Assembly: GCA_934130045.1 (NCBI GenBank)
Contig: CAKOXI010000021.1
Location: 1-17,548, forward strand
Length of the DNA stretch: 17,548 nt
Reading direction: 5' to 3'
DNA from: an uncultured Bacilli bacterium
GTDB taxonomy: Bacteria; Bacillota_I; Bacilli_A; RF39; UBA660
This document shows positions 7,988-14,874 of this stretch, one piece after another; the first letter of the stretch is position 1, and every line of letters begins with the position of its first letter. The notes below the pieces were generated by a model. The model did not search any database and had not been told where the DNA came from. It saw only the letters and a program-made list of their open reading frames with translations. Made by a program: the position numbers and the translations under genes.

Positions 7988-8035
7988 TTAAAATCAGTAG
8001 AATTATATTAAGTTAAATTTATATATAATTCTACT
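7970..8035. repeat. Two overlapping perfect inverted repeats after yebC
   Basis: An 18-bp arm pair (AATTATATATAAATTTAA at 7970-7987, its exact complement at 8013-8030) shares bases with a 13-bp pair (AGTAGAATTATAT at 7996-8008, its complement at 8023-8035). The two stems cannot form together. On the minus strand the 13-bp stem is followed by GATTTTAATT, so it may be the yebC terminator, with the longer AT stem as an alternative fold. Confidence 0.55.
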
Positions 8036-8088
8036 AATATTATTAAACATTTACTAAATAAAAATACGTTTTTACTTTAATTAATTTT

Positions 8089-8805
8089 TTATAAGTTAAC
8101 ATTATGATACACATGATTTACATCTTCAATATCGTCAAGTAATGTTAAAAGTCTATTAAACATTTCTAAATCTTCATCACTTAATGTAATTTTATCTTTT
8201 GGTAACATTACTATTTCATCCATATCAAACTGTACATTTGGTAACACTTTAGTTATTGCTTCTTTTATTTTAAAATTATCTTGAGGATCACCATATATAA
8301 CAATTGAATCATCTTCCAATTCCATATCAACATTATCTATACCGTTTTCTATTAAGGCATCTAAAGTTTGTTCTTCTGTCAATCCTTTAAAGCTAATAAT
8401 ACATAAATTGTCATAATTATAGGTAATACTTCCCATTGCACCCATTTTACATTTTGTTTTATTTAATGCAGCTCTTAGGGAACTAACAGAACGGTTTACA
8501 TTATCAGTTAAACAATCAACTATAATAGTTGATCCAGCTGGTCCAAAAACTTCATATCTAACAGAATCATATGACTCATCAGCCCCACTATTTACTTTAT
8601 CAATAGCTCTTTTAATAATATCAGCCGGAACTTGATCTTTCTTAGCCCTTTCTATTAATCTTTTAAGAGAAGCATTACTTGCAGTCTCAACTCCCCCATT
8701 TTTAGCAACTTGATAAATTTCTCTTGCATACATTGAATAAAGTTTTCCTCTTGCAGCTCCTGTTTTTTGAATACTAGCTTTACGTACTTCATAAGCTCTT
8801 CCCAT
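8089..8805 (-). CDS. YebC/PmpR-family protein, YeeN (YebC2) type
   Basis: Members of this broad family have been called transcription regulators; the mitochondrial homologue TACO1 acts in translation, and YebC proteins have been linked to relief of stalling at proline runs. The sequence follows the YeeN branch: MGRAYEVRKASIQKTGAARG at the start, SLKRLIERAKKDQVP and RAIDKVNSGADESYD around 48-75, VFGPAGSTIIVDCLTDNVNR at about 85-104, and an end in the DVNHVYHNV style. All three domains are present at the usual 238 residues. AAGGTGA lies 4 bases before the ATG. The gene stands alone with its own promoter. A translation role is inferred from the family, not shown by the sequence. Confidence 0.9.
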   Translation of the reverse strand: MGRAYEVRKASIQKTGAARGKLYSMYAREIYQVAKNGGVETASNASLKRLIERAKKDQVPADIIKRAIDKVNSGADESYDSVRYEVFGPAGSTIIVDCLTDNVNRSVSSLRAALNKTKCKMGAMGSITYNYDNLCIISFKGLTEEQTLDALIENGIDNVDMELEDDSIVIYGDPQDNFKIKEAITKVLPNVQFDMDEIVMLPKDKITLSDEDLEMFNRLLTLLDDIEDVNHVYHNVNL

Positions 8806-8829
8806 AAAATCACCTTTTCTATAAAAATT

Positions 8830-8858
8830 ATTTTACTTTAATTATTAAAAAAAAGCAA
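8830..8858 (-). promoter_or_regulatory. Probable promoter of the yebC-type gene
   Basis: TTGCTT (8853-8858), 17 bases, TAAAAT (8830-8835). The leader to the ATG at 8805 is short and contains AAGGTGA. The hexamers are imperfect but the spacing is ideal. Confidence 0.5.
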
Positions 8859-8888
8859 TATCATCTTAATTTATTTATAAATTTTAAT
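8855..8888 (+). repeat. Intergenic repeat, copy 2
   Basis: Partner of the stretch at 7954-7987, sharing GCAATA and CATCTTAATT and the same AT pattern after them. It lies between rnc and the yebC-type gene and includes part of the proposed -35 box. Confidence 0.4.
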
Positions 8889-8926
8889 TTGCTAACAAAT
8901 AATTAGATAATATTATTTCATTTAAT

Positions 8927-8983
8927 ATAATATTTTAATAATATTTTTTTGCTGAATTTTTAAAAGATATATTAAAATATTAT
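8927..8983. repeat. 14-bp inverted repeat after rnc
   Basis: ATAATATTTTAATA (8927-8940) and its exact complement (8970-8983) flank 29 bases. The right arm ends at the stop codon of rnc. There is no T tract after the stem on the minus strand, so a standard terminator is not supported. The arms contain only A and T, so chance is possible. Confidence 0.35.
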
Positions 8984-9642
8984 CACTTATATTGACACTT
9001 TTTTAAAGCATCATGAGCAGCATTTTGTTCTGCTTCTTTTTTGCTATGTGCCATACCTTTTCCATAAATTACATCATCAATTTTAACTTCTACTGTAAAT
9101 GTTTTATTATGCGCAGGTCCTTCTTCATTAATAACGACATACTCTAAACTTCTTTTATCTGTTTGAACTAATTCTTGTAATACTGATTTATAATCATCAA
9201 AAAAATCAATTTCATTATTTTTAATAATTGGGATTATATATTTATAAATATAATTCTTTACAAATTCAATTCCCTTATCTAAAAATAAAGCACCAATAAA
9301 TGATTCAAAAATATCTGCAACAATAGCTTTTCTTTCTTTTCCACCATTTTCGCTTTCTCCTTTTCCCAAAAGAAGAAACTCATTTAATCCTAAATGGAGA
9401 GAATACTCATATAATGCATTTTCACAAACATAATGAGCACGCAACTTTGTCATTTTTCCTTCTTCGTATAAAGTATTTAAGTATAAATACTCGCTCATGA
9501 TTAACTCTAAAACAGCATCCCCTAAATATTCAAGTCGTTCATAGCTTTCAACATTATGTTCATTAGCATAAGAAGTGTGTGTAAATGCTGTTTTATAAAT
9601 TTTTTTATTAATATCTACATCAAGTTCTTTTAAAATATTCAT
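8983..9642 (-). CDS. rnc: Ribonuclease III
   Basis: Cuts double-stranded RNA in rRNA processing and in turnover of mRNAs and antisense RNAs. The catalytic signature ERLEYLGDAVLEL is at 35-47. The second acidic site is in ADIFESFIGALFLDKG (about 103-118). A double-stranded-RNA-binding domain occupies about 150-217, ending HSKKEAEQNAAHDALKK. At 219 residues it is of normal length. GAAGGTG lies 6 bases before the ATG. In many Firmicutes rnc is next to smc, ftsY or acpP; here it stands alone and diverges from yidD. The stop codon is TGA, evidence that TGA is not Trp in this genome. Confidence 0.96.
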   Translation of the reverse strand: MNILKELDVDINKKIYKTAFTHTSYANEHNVESYERLEYLGDAVLELIMSEYLYLNTLYEEGKMTKLRAHYVCENALYEYSLHLGLNEFLLLGKGESENGGKERKAIVADIFESFIGALFLDKGIEFVKNYIYKYIIPIIKNNEIDFFDDYKSVLQELVQTDKRSLEYVVINEEGPAHNKTFTVEVKIDDVIYGKGMAHSKKEAEQNAAHDALKKCQYK

Positions 9643-9660
9643 TTTTTCACCTTCAATTTG

Positions 9661-9688
9661 ATTATATCAAAAAATAGATAATTTTAAT
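9661..9688 (-). promoter_or_regulatory. Extended -10 promoter of rnc
   Basis: TGATATAAT gives TATAAT (9661-9666) with the TGn extension. A weak TTAAAA (9683-9688) lies 16 bases upstream. Confidence 0.65.
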
Positions 9689-9695
9689 ATCATAA

Positions 9696-9724
9696 TTTAC
9701 AATTAAAAATATTTTTAGTATAAT
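9696..9724 (+). promoter_or_regulatory. Promoter of yidD and the lipoprotein gene
   Basis: TTTACA (9696-9701), 17 bases, TATAAT (9719-9724). Transcription would start near 9731, right at the GGTG ribosome site, giving a leader of about 9 bases. Confidence 0.75.
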
Positions 9725-9739
9725 TGTTATGGTGTTAAT

Positions 9740-9979
9740 ATGAAATATATATTAATTGGTCTAATAAAATTTTATCAAATGATACCTGGACCTTGGCACG
9801 ATAATTGTAAATATATACCAACGTGTTCAAATTATGGCATCGATGCTATTAGGGAATATGGTTCATTAAAGGGGAGCTTTCTTACTATTAAAAGGATTCT
9901 AAAATGTAATCCGTTTTGTAAAGTTACATATGACCCCGTTAAAAAGGAGAATTTAAATGAAAAAAATAATAACAATTAG
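9740..9979 (+). CDS. yidD: Membrane protein insertion efficiency factor YidD
   Basis: A small membrane-associated protein thought to help YidC insert membrane proteins. The family core is clear: FYQMIPGP at 12-19, then CKYIPTCSNYGIDAIREYG (24-42), KGSFLTIKRILKCNPF (44-59) and TYDPV (63-67), with the conserved cysteines. The N-terminal hydrophobic segment could be an amphipathic membrane anchor. At 79 residues the length is normal. The ribosome site is a modest GGTG 5 bases before the ATG. The end overlaps the next gene by 23 bases, so the two are cotranscribed and probably coupled. In many bacteria yidD lies between rnpA and yidC; that neighbourhood is absent here. Confidence 0.95.
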   Translation: MKYILIGLIKFYQMIPGPWHDNCKYIPTCSNYGIDAIREYGSLKGSFLTIKRILKCNPFCKVTYDPVKKENLNEKNNNN

Positions 9980-10826
9980 TTTAATTTTTATTTTTGCTAT
10001 CATGAATAGTGGATGTTTAAAAAGAGATAATTTAGAGGATATAACAATTTATACAACTAATTATCCGATAGAATATATTACAAATAGATTATATGGCGAA
10101 CATAGTACAATTCATAATATATATCCTGATGGAGTAAATCCAAATGATTATGAATTAACGGATAAACAAATAAAAGATTATAGTAATTCAAGTTTACTAA
10201 TTTTTAATGGTTTAGATAAAGAGAAAAAGTATGTTGCTCCTATGTTTGAATATAATAAAAAAATTAAAATTATTGATACAACCCTAAGTATGGATTATGA
10301 CCATTATATTGAAGAATTATGGTTAAACCCTTCAAATTTTTTAATGATTACTCAAAATATAAAAAAAGGATTTGATGAATATATTAATAATCATTACTTA
10401 AAAAATGATATTCAAAATAATTATGAAGCATTAAAATTAGAGGTATCAAATTTAGACGCTAAAATTAAATTAATGGTTGAAAGTTCTACTAATAAAACTA
10501 TTGTTGTAGCTGATGATTTATTTAAATTTTTAGAAGATAAATATGGTCTTACTGTTATATCACTAGAAGAAAATGAAAATTTAACTGATAAAACAAAGGC
10601 TGATGTTATAAACTTAATAAATAGTGGTCAAATAAGTTATATATTTACTAGTGAAAATAAAGAAATTAATGAAACTGTCAAAAATATAAAAGAACAAACT
10701 AATGTAGAATATGCTGAATTAAAAACAATTACTAATCTAACTGAAAAAGAAAGAAGCGATAAGGAAGATTATTTTACATTAATGAATTATAATATTGAAC
10801 TATTAAAACAAGAATTATATGATTAA
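9957..10826 (+). CDS. ZnuA/AdcA-like substrate-binding lipoprotein without the usual metal-binding histidines
   Basis: A surface lipoprotein: a hydrophobic signal segment ends in the lipobox NSGC, with lipidated Cys20. The mature part follows the metal-binding cluster A-I fold of zinc and manganese ABC transporters: TIYTTNYPIEYIT (30-42), PDGVNPNDYELT (57-68), LWLNP (121-125) and FLEDKYGLTVISL (191-203). By recalled alignment the ligand histidines are replaced: Asn63 in the PNDYE motif (normally PHDYE), Glu120 in EELWLNP (normally DPHVWLDP), and Asp186 in ADDLF (normally HDAF). I cannot place the fourth ligand with confidence. No permease or ATPase gene is adjacent. It may bind another metal, act as an adhesin, or be non-binding. 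GGAG precedes the ATG by 7 bases, inside yidD. Confidence 0.82.
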   Translation: MKKIITISLIFIFAIMNSGCLKRDNLEDITIYTTNYPIEYITNRLYGEHSTIHNIYPDGVNPNDYELTDKQIKDYSNSSLLIFNGLDKEKKYVAPMFEYNKKIKIIDTTLSMDYDHYIEELWLNPSNFLMITQNIKKGFDEYINNHYLKNDIQNNYEALKLEVSNLDAKIKLMVESSTNKTIVVADDLFKFLEDKYGLTVISLEENENLTDKTKADVINLINSGQISYIFTSENKEINETVKNIKEQTNVEYAELKTITNLTEKERSDKEDYFTLMNYNIELLKQELYD

Positions 10827-10857
10827 AATCTATTGAAAAATAGATTTTTATTTTGTT
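10825..10857 (+). terminator. Terminator of yidD-lipoprotein transcript
   Basis: A perfect 10-bp stem (AAAATCTATT 10825-10834, AATAGATTTT 10839-10848) with a GAAA loop, followed by a T-rich tract. The left arm begins inside the stop codon of the lipoprotein gene. Confidence 0.88.
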
Positions 10858-10861
10858 TTTA

Positions 10862-10890
10862 TTGACAACTTAAAATATATAATGTAAAAT
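10862..10890 (+). promoter_or_regulatory. Promoter of the tRNA-Ser gene
   Basis: TTGACA (10862-10867), 17 bases, TAAAAT (10885-10890). Transcription would start near 10897, about 19 bases before the mature tRNA. It lies directly after the upstream terminator. Confidence 0.75.
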
Positions 10891-10915
10891 TATACATGTG
10901 ATGGGGATGCGTTTT

Positions 10916-11006
10916 GGAGTAGTACTCAAGAGGCTGAAGAGGCGCCCCTGCTAAGGGTGTAGGTCGGGCAACTGGCGCGCGAGTTCAAATCTCGCCTACT
11001 CCGCCA
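10916..11006 (+). tRNA. tRNA-Ser, anticodon GCU
   Basis: The cloverleaf is complete. The acceptor stem is GGAGTAG (10916-10922) with CTACTCC (10996-11002), followed by discriminator G and an encoded CCA. The D stem is CTC/GAG. The anticodon stem is CGCCC/GGGTG with loop CTGCTAA, giving anticodon GCT at 10950-10952, which reads AGU and AGC. A long variable arm (10960-10978) marks it as a class II tRNA. The T stem is GCGAG/CTCGC around TTCAAAT. The intact 3' end with an immediate terminator gives no sign of integration at this gene. Confidence 0.97.
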
Positions 11007-11018
11007 TTATAAGAAAAT

Positions 11019-11041
11019 AACTGTTGAAAAACAGTTTTTTT
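11019..11041 (+). terminator. Bidirectional terminator after the tRNA
   Basis: A 7-bp stem (AACTGTT 11019-11025, AACAGTT 11030-11036) has a GAAA loop and a T tract on the plus strand. On the minus strand the stem is followed by ATTTTCTT, so it can also end the convergent cysteine-enzyme gene, whose stop is at 11044. Confidence 0.85.
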
Positions 11042-11043
11042 GT

Positions 11044-11580
11044 TTATTTAGTATTGGTTTCAATTAATTTTTGAGTTTCAATATATTTATAAAAATCATT
11101 ACAAGTAATATGATATTTGGGTTTTTCATATTCATATAAAAAAACTTTTGAATTTTTTATTACTTCTTTATGACTATTTTTAAATTTATAAATTACATCA
11201 TCAAATAAATTTTTAATAGAATTATATTTATGAATTCCTTTATATTCACCCCAAGAATGTTCAAACCAATAATAATTTTTTTCATCATTATATACTAAAA
11301 ATGTATGAGAAGGTAACATATCGTTATCAATAATATAAATAAAATAGGTTTTAAAATTAATATTATTATCTGAAAATAACTTTCGTTCAAGTTCAACTTG
11401 ATCCCAACACACACCACATTTTGAAATTAATAATTCTTCTGGTGTTTGCAAATAATAAAATTTATCAAATTCATTATCCCATTTTTCTAAATTATTAATT
11501 ATGTTTTGTCCACTTGAATCCTTAAATCCATACTCCATTTGGTTCATTATTAAATTTATTTCATTGATTTTTTCTTGCAT
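11044..11580 (-). CDS. Transglutaminase-like cysteine enzyme
   Basis: The core resembles the transglutaminase/papain-like fold: KCGVCWDQVELER (54-66) with probable nucleophile Cys58, LPSHTFLVY (89-97) with His92, and YYWFEHSWGEYKGIH (103-117), where Glu107 could be the third member of the triad. Such proteins can be proteases, amidases or transamidases; the substrate is unknown. It has no signal peptide or membrane segment, so it is probably cytoplasmic. GAGGTG lies 6 bases before the ATG. It follows the radical SAM operon on the same strand after a 167-base gap with no clear terminator, so cotranscription is possible but not shown. Similar stand-alone genes seem widespread in Firmicutes by recollection, which argues against a dedicated role here. 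Confidence 0.72.
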   Translation of the reverse strand: MQEKINEINLIMNQMEYGFKDSSGQNIINNLEKWDNEFDKFYYLQTPEELLISKCGVCWDQVELERKLFSDNNINFKTYFIYIIDNDMLPSHTFLVYNDEKNYYWFEHSWGEYKGIHKYNSIKNLFDDVIYKFKNSHKEVIKNSKVFLYEYEKPKYHITCNDFYKYIETQKLIETNTK

Positions 11581-11703
11581 TTTTCACCTCAATTTTAGAA
11601 ATTTATTTTTTTGCAAATACTATAAAGGTTAATCTATTTCTGGTAGTATAATAAACTTTCATTAAAAATATAATATATAAATATTTCCTTTTTACCAAAT
11701 ATG

Positions 11704-11729
11704 GTTCTTAAAAAGAACTAATTAATTAG
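11704..11729. repeat. Hairpin and palindrome downstream of the radical SAM operon
   Basis: A 6-bp hairpin (GTTCTT, three A, AAGAAC; 11704-11718) abuts the palindrome CTAATTAATTAG (11718-11729). Neither strand has a T tract right after, so it is a poor terminator. It may be a pause, a processing site or an operator for the cysteine-enzyme gene. Confidence 0.4.
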
Positions 11730-11747
11730 TCCCATTATGTTTTAAGA

Positions 11748-12761
11748 TTATTTTTCAATAATCCATTCTTGTAGACAAGGTATAGTTGTACCACAAAATT
11801 CACATTTTCCTTTAGTTATATCTATAGATGCACCACAATTTAAACAATTAATTATATTAACTCCATTTTTTATTTCTAATATTTCACTATTGTTTTTTTT
11901 CATATTATATGTATCTACAACATATGATTTAGTTATTTTACAATTTTTATATCTTATTATTCTTACATAGGCTTTTACTTTAACATATAAATCTTTATTT
12001 AACTTATAATCTTCAAAAGAATCAAAATCAATAATATCAAAGTCAATAATTTCAGGGTCATTATAATACATATTAGCCACTTCATAATTTATATTATTAA
12101 AGAATTTCTTTTTATCTATTTTTGTTCTATTCCAAAAATTAATTTGCTTTTGATTTTGTCCATCTTTATATTTTTTTATTGGACCTAAAATAATATAACC
12201 ATCAATTACATAAAAGAAATAATAAAGAATAAGGGATAAAATAATTCCGTAGATAAATATTTTTGATATATCATATGAATTAAAAGTTCTAGAAGTACAT
12301 TTAATAAATATATAGGATATAATTAAACTTAAAATAACATCAATAATAGCAGTTATAACTCTATATTTAGATGATCTTATTACTCTATCATAATGATATT
12401 TACTCCCTAAATCTTTTTCAGTATAATCTAAATTATAATAAGTTTTACAATATGGGCATCCATCAATAAAATCGTGCAATTTAGCATGCATTCCACAATT
12501 TGGACAAGTATATTCAGTATTTTCTTGATTCTTTGATATAAATGTATACTCTATTCTTGAATCAAAAATCTTTTCTGAATGTATAAGTTTATTATCTAAA
12601 TAATATTCTTTTTCACACCTAATACCATTTTTTATGTCATCATTATAACTATCATTAGAATTTCTTTCTAATATTTTATTTCCAACTATATATTTGGTTT
12701 TAATATTTATATGTAGATCTTGTAATTTTTTACTTTTAGTATTATCAGAAATTAATGCCAT
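11748..12761 (-). CDS. Membrane protein with two zinc ribbons, end of the radical SAM operon
   Basis: Not recognised as a named family. Order of parts: an N-terminal beta-rich region (1-80); a zinc ribbon CPNCG...CPYC (Cys86, 89, 102, 105); two membrane segments (about 135-154 and 167-192); a soluble alpha/beta region (205-300); and a C-terminal zinc ribbon CLNCG...CEFCG (Cys306, 309, 320, 323). The soluble region has features like a Tim44/NTF2-type fold: a helical lead-in (FWNRTKIDKKKFFNNI), an acidic stretch FDIIDFDSFEDYK, and long strands. I make that comparison with low confidence. Both ribbons would face the cytoplasm if the two segments form a hairpin. The ribosome site overlaps the stop codon of the preceding small gene, 11 bases before the ATG. 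It shares the ribbon-plus-membrane design with the first gene of the operon. Confidence 0.65.
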   Translation of the reverse strand: MALISDNTKSKKLQDLHINIKTKYIVGNKILERNSNDSYNDDIKNGIRCEKEYYLDNKLIHSEKIFDSRIEYTFISKNQENTEYTCPNCGMHAKLHDFIDGCPYCKTYYNLDYTEKDLGSKYHYDRVIRSSKYRVITAIIDVILSLIISYIFIKCTSRTFNSYDISKIFIYGIILSLILYYFFYVIDGYIILGPIKKYKDGQNQKQINFWNRTKIDKKKFFNNINYEVANMYYNDPEIIDFDIIDFDSFEDYKLNKDLYVKVKAYVRIIRYKNCKITKSYVVDTYNMKKNNSEILEIKNGVNIINCLNCGASIDITKGKCEFCGTTIPCLQEWIIEK

Positions 12762-12772
12762 AAAAAATCATC

Positions 12773-13132
12773 CTATCTATTATTATTGTTATTATTGTTG
12801 TTGTTATTATTAGATGATGATCCTCCACTATATCCTCCGCCACTAGAAGCAGTATAATGCGGAATTATAGTAAATGCTTGATTAGAAAGTTTTACACCAT
12901 CAATACTACTATCTATACATTTAGCATTTATTATCTCTGGTTGGAATTCTGTTTTATAGTTAACTTTAAGTGTAAGAGTATTTTCATTTCCTATAATTAT
13001 TGCCTTAGGATATGTTTTTAAATGGTTATATATTTTATCAAATTCAGGCTGTGATAATTCATAATATCTTGTTAAGTCAATGCATCTTTTATATCTTATT
13101 AATTCATCGTAAGTTTCAGGCTCTCTATTCAT
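12773..13132 (-). CDS. Small protein with Gly/Ser and poly-Asn tail, candidate substrate of the radical SAM enzyme
   Basis: A 119-residue protein of no recognised family. Residues 1-90 look like a small folded or leader domain with two Cys (17 and 72). The end is compositionally distinct: SSGGGYSGGSSS (96-107), eleven Asn (108-118), then a terminal Arg. No signal peptide or membrane segment is seen. The ATG overlaps the last 8 bases of the radical SAM gene, and the AAGGAG ribosome site is formed by that gene's final Lys-Glu codons, so translation is coupled. A small protein with a Gly/Ser/Tyr tail beside a SPASM enzyme is the arrangement expected of a modified-peptide precursor, but no known precursor motif or leader cleavage site is recognisable. 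It could instead be a small structural partner with a low-complexity tail. Confidence 0.7.
   Translation of the reverse strand: MNREPETYDELIRYKRCIDLTRYYELSQPEFDKIYNHLKTYPKAIIIGNENTLTLKVNYKTEFQPEIINAKCIDSSIDGVKLSNQAFTIIPHYTASSGGGYSGGSSSNNNNNNNNNNNR
12779..12811 (-). repeat. 33-bp AAT/AAC triplet run encoding eleven Asn
   Basis: Eleven consecutive Asn codons, seven AAT and four AAC, at the 3' end of the small gene, followed only by AGA and the TAG stop. Triplet slippage would change tail length without breaking the frame. Confidence 0.85.
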
Positions 13133-14870
13133 TTTTTAACTCCTTATCTATATAATAAAATTCTATATTTTGAAATGGTAAGTTTATAGCTTGTATATGA
13201 TAATAAGCATTATTTTTTTGTTTTAAATAATGATAATCTCTTAAAGCTGAAGTAGTAAAAAATATATTATTAGGGTTTTCCATAGAATATTCTCTTTTAT
13301 ACTCAATGATCATATTTGTTATATCATAAACATAATAATCATTATTATTAATATTATTATCTAATACACCTTTATAAATTTGGTGTGTTGCAATATGTCT
13401 TTGTTTTGTTCTTTGTTCGTCGCCATATGTTACTAAATTACCACTTAAAAGCATTATATAAAGTGAATTATTTTCAGGGAAATAGCACATTTCTTTGATT
13501 AAATTTTTTTTCATCATAATTTCTACTTTACTTTTTAAAGTTATATATATAATATCTCTATGTTTTTTTAATATTTGAGACTGCAATTTATATTTTATTC
13601 CATCAATTCTAAGAATAAATGAATTATCATCATATATATATTTAAGATTATTATCTTGTTTTATTATTTCTTCTAAAGAGATATAATCATTTTGCTTTTT
13701 AGTTGGTAAAAACTTATCTTTATCCTCTAATCGCATTTTTTTCACATATTCATAGACAAAATCTTCATTATATTCATCTTTTAATAAATTTCTGTCTTTA
13801 TACATAGTTTGTTGTAATTTACATGTATAACTTTTATTTTCCTTATAAACATTTTTTACAAATGGACAGCCAGTTTTACATAAATATAAATATCCACATT
13901 TTGCACAGTCATCATTAAATTCTTTTTTATTATGGTTAATAAATATTTTATTTTTTGCAGTGTTTAATATTTCATCAACTGTGTTATTATAAATATTACC
14001 ATAATAATAGTCTGGATTTTTTTGTCCCCTAACACAAGAATATATATCTCCATTTTTTTCAAGCAAAAAAAATTTTTCACCACAGTTATCACAATTTGTA
14101 CAATATTCTGGACCAAATTCATCAAACCAAGGTCCATTAACACCATAATCAAGATCAGTACCATCAAATTCTTTATGCATTCTTTTATAAAAATCAACTT
14201 GCTCAGATTCTGTCAGATGGTGCAATAATCCATTTGAATTATAATCAAATCCAATCATAAAATTAAAGTCATTCATATCAAGACAAGTATTTTTGTGTAA
14301 AAATTTTATGTCTTCTATAATTTCATCGATATGAAGATAATGCTCTTTAAAAATTGTTGCCGATACTTTCTTTTTATTTGGGATATCTTTAAGTAATTCA
14401 ACATTTTTCAATATTTTTTGCAATGTTTTTTGATTTCCTTTAGTAACTCTATATTCATCATGTAATGAAAGAGGTAAATCTAGACTTCCTGAAATGGATA
14501 CATTAAATTCCTTTATAGTTTCTAAATGTTTTTCTAAATTATACATATTAGTTTTAATATGAGGAAACCCTATTTTAAAACCATTATCTGTAATTATTTT
14601 TTTATTATCAGTATAATAGTCATTAATATATTTTATTAAATCGTAGAAATCTTTTTTTGATAATGTTGTTACTTCTCCACCATGTAATGAAATATTAAAT
14701 GGTATTACATTCTTATCTTTAAATTTTTTTATTGCGTATTTTAATGTTTCTAATGGTTCATAATTAGTTTTTTCTTCAATTGTATTATCCTCTAAATAAC
14801 AATATTTACATCCCATATTACAACACATAGTTGGAACATATAATAAATGTATAAATTTATAATTATTCAT
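13125..14870 (-). CDS. Radical SAM/SPASM enzyme with extra C-terminal region
   Basis: A radical S-adenosylmethionine enzyme of the SPASM class, whose members modify peptides or proteins. The SAM cluster motif is C17-NMG-C21-KY-C24 and the SAM-binding GGE is at 64-66. A SPASM region at 257-350 carries nine Cys (257, 260, 263, 279, 322, 325, 331, 335, 350), including CAKCGYLYLCKTGC; the spacing fits two auxiliary 4Fe-4S clusters as in anaerobic sulfatase maturases. Residues 361-581 form an extra region with no Cys cluster that I cannot assign; it may bind the substrate or partners. No sulfatase gene is near. AAGGTGA precedes the ATG by 4 bases and contains the TGA stop of the upstream gene. It is the second gene of a four-gene coupled operon. 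Enzyme class is firm; reaction and substrate are inferred only from context. Confidence 0.92.
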   Translation of the reverse strand: MNNYKFIHLLYVPTMCCNMGCKYCYLEDNTIEEKTNYEPLETLKYAIKKFKDKNVIPFNISLHGGEVTTLSKKDFYDLIKYINDYYTDNKKIITDNGFKIGFPHIKTNMYNLEKHLETIKEFNVSISGSLDLPLSLHDEYRVTKGNQKTLQKILKNVELLKDIPNKKKVSATIFKEHYLHIDEIIEDIKFLHKNTCLDMNDFNFMIGFDYNSNGLLHHLTESEQVDFYKRMHKEFDGTDLDYGVNGPWFDEFGPEYCTNCDNCGEKFFLLEKNGDIYSCVRGQKNPDYYYGNIYNNTVDEILNTAKNKIFINHNKKEFNDDCAKCGYLYLCKTGCPFVKNVYKENKSYTCKLQQTMYKDRNLLKDEYNEDFVYEYVKKMRLEDKDKFLPTKKQNDYISLEEIIKQDNNLKYIYDDNSFILRIDGIKYKLQSQILKKHRDIIYITLKSKVEIMMKKNLIKEMCYFPENNSLYIMLLSGNLVTYGDEQRTKQRHIATHQIYKGVLDNNINNNDYYVYDITNMIIEYKREYSMENPNNIFFTTSALRDYHYLKQKNNAYYHIQAINLPFQNIEFYYIDKELKNE

Positions 14871-14874
14871 AAAA

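Noticed and set aside
10878..10883. TATAAT upstream of the tRNA as the -10 box
   Set aside because: It is only 10 bases from TTGACA; TAAAAT at 10885-10890 has the proper 17-base spacing.
10916..11006. tRNA-Ser as an integration site for a mobile element
   Set aside because: The 3' end is followed directly by a terminator and a converging gene, with no repeated tRNA end or integrase in the window.
11704..11729. Hairpin as terminator of the radical SAM operon
   Set aside because: No T tract follows on either strand and the stem is only 6 bp.
12779..12811. Triplet run as a CRISPR or other array
   Set aside because: It is an in-frame Asn codon run with no spacers.
13125..14870. Radical SAM enzyme as an anaerobic sulfatase maturase
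   Set aside because: The cysteine layout is similar, but no sulfatase is near and the long C-terminal region is not typical.
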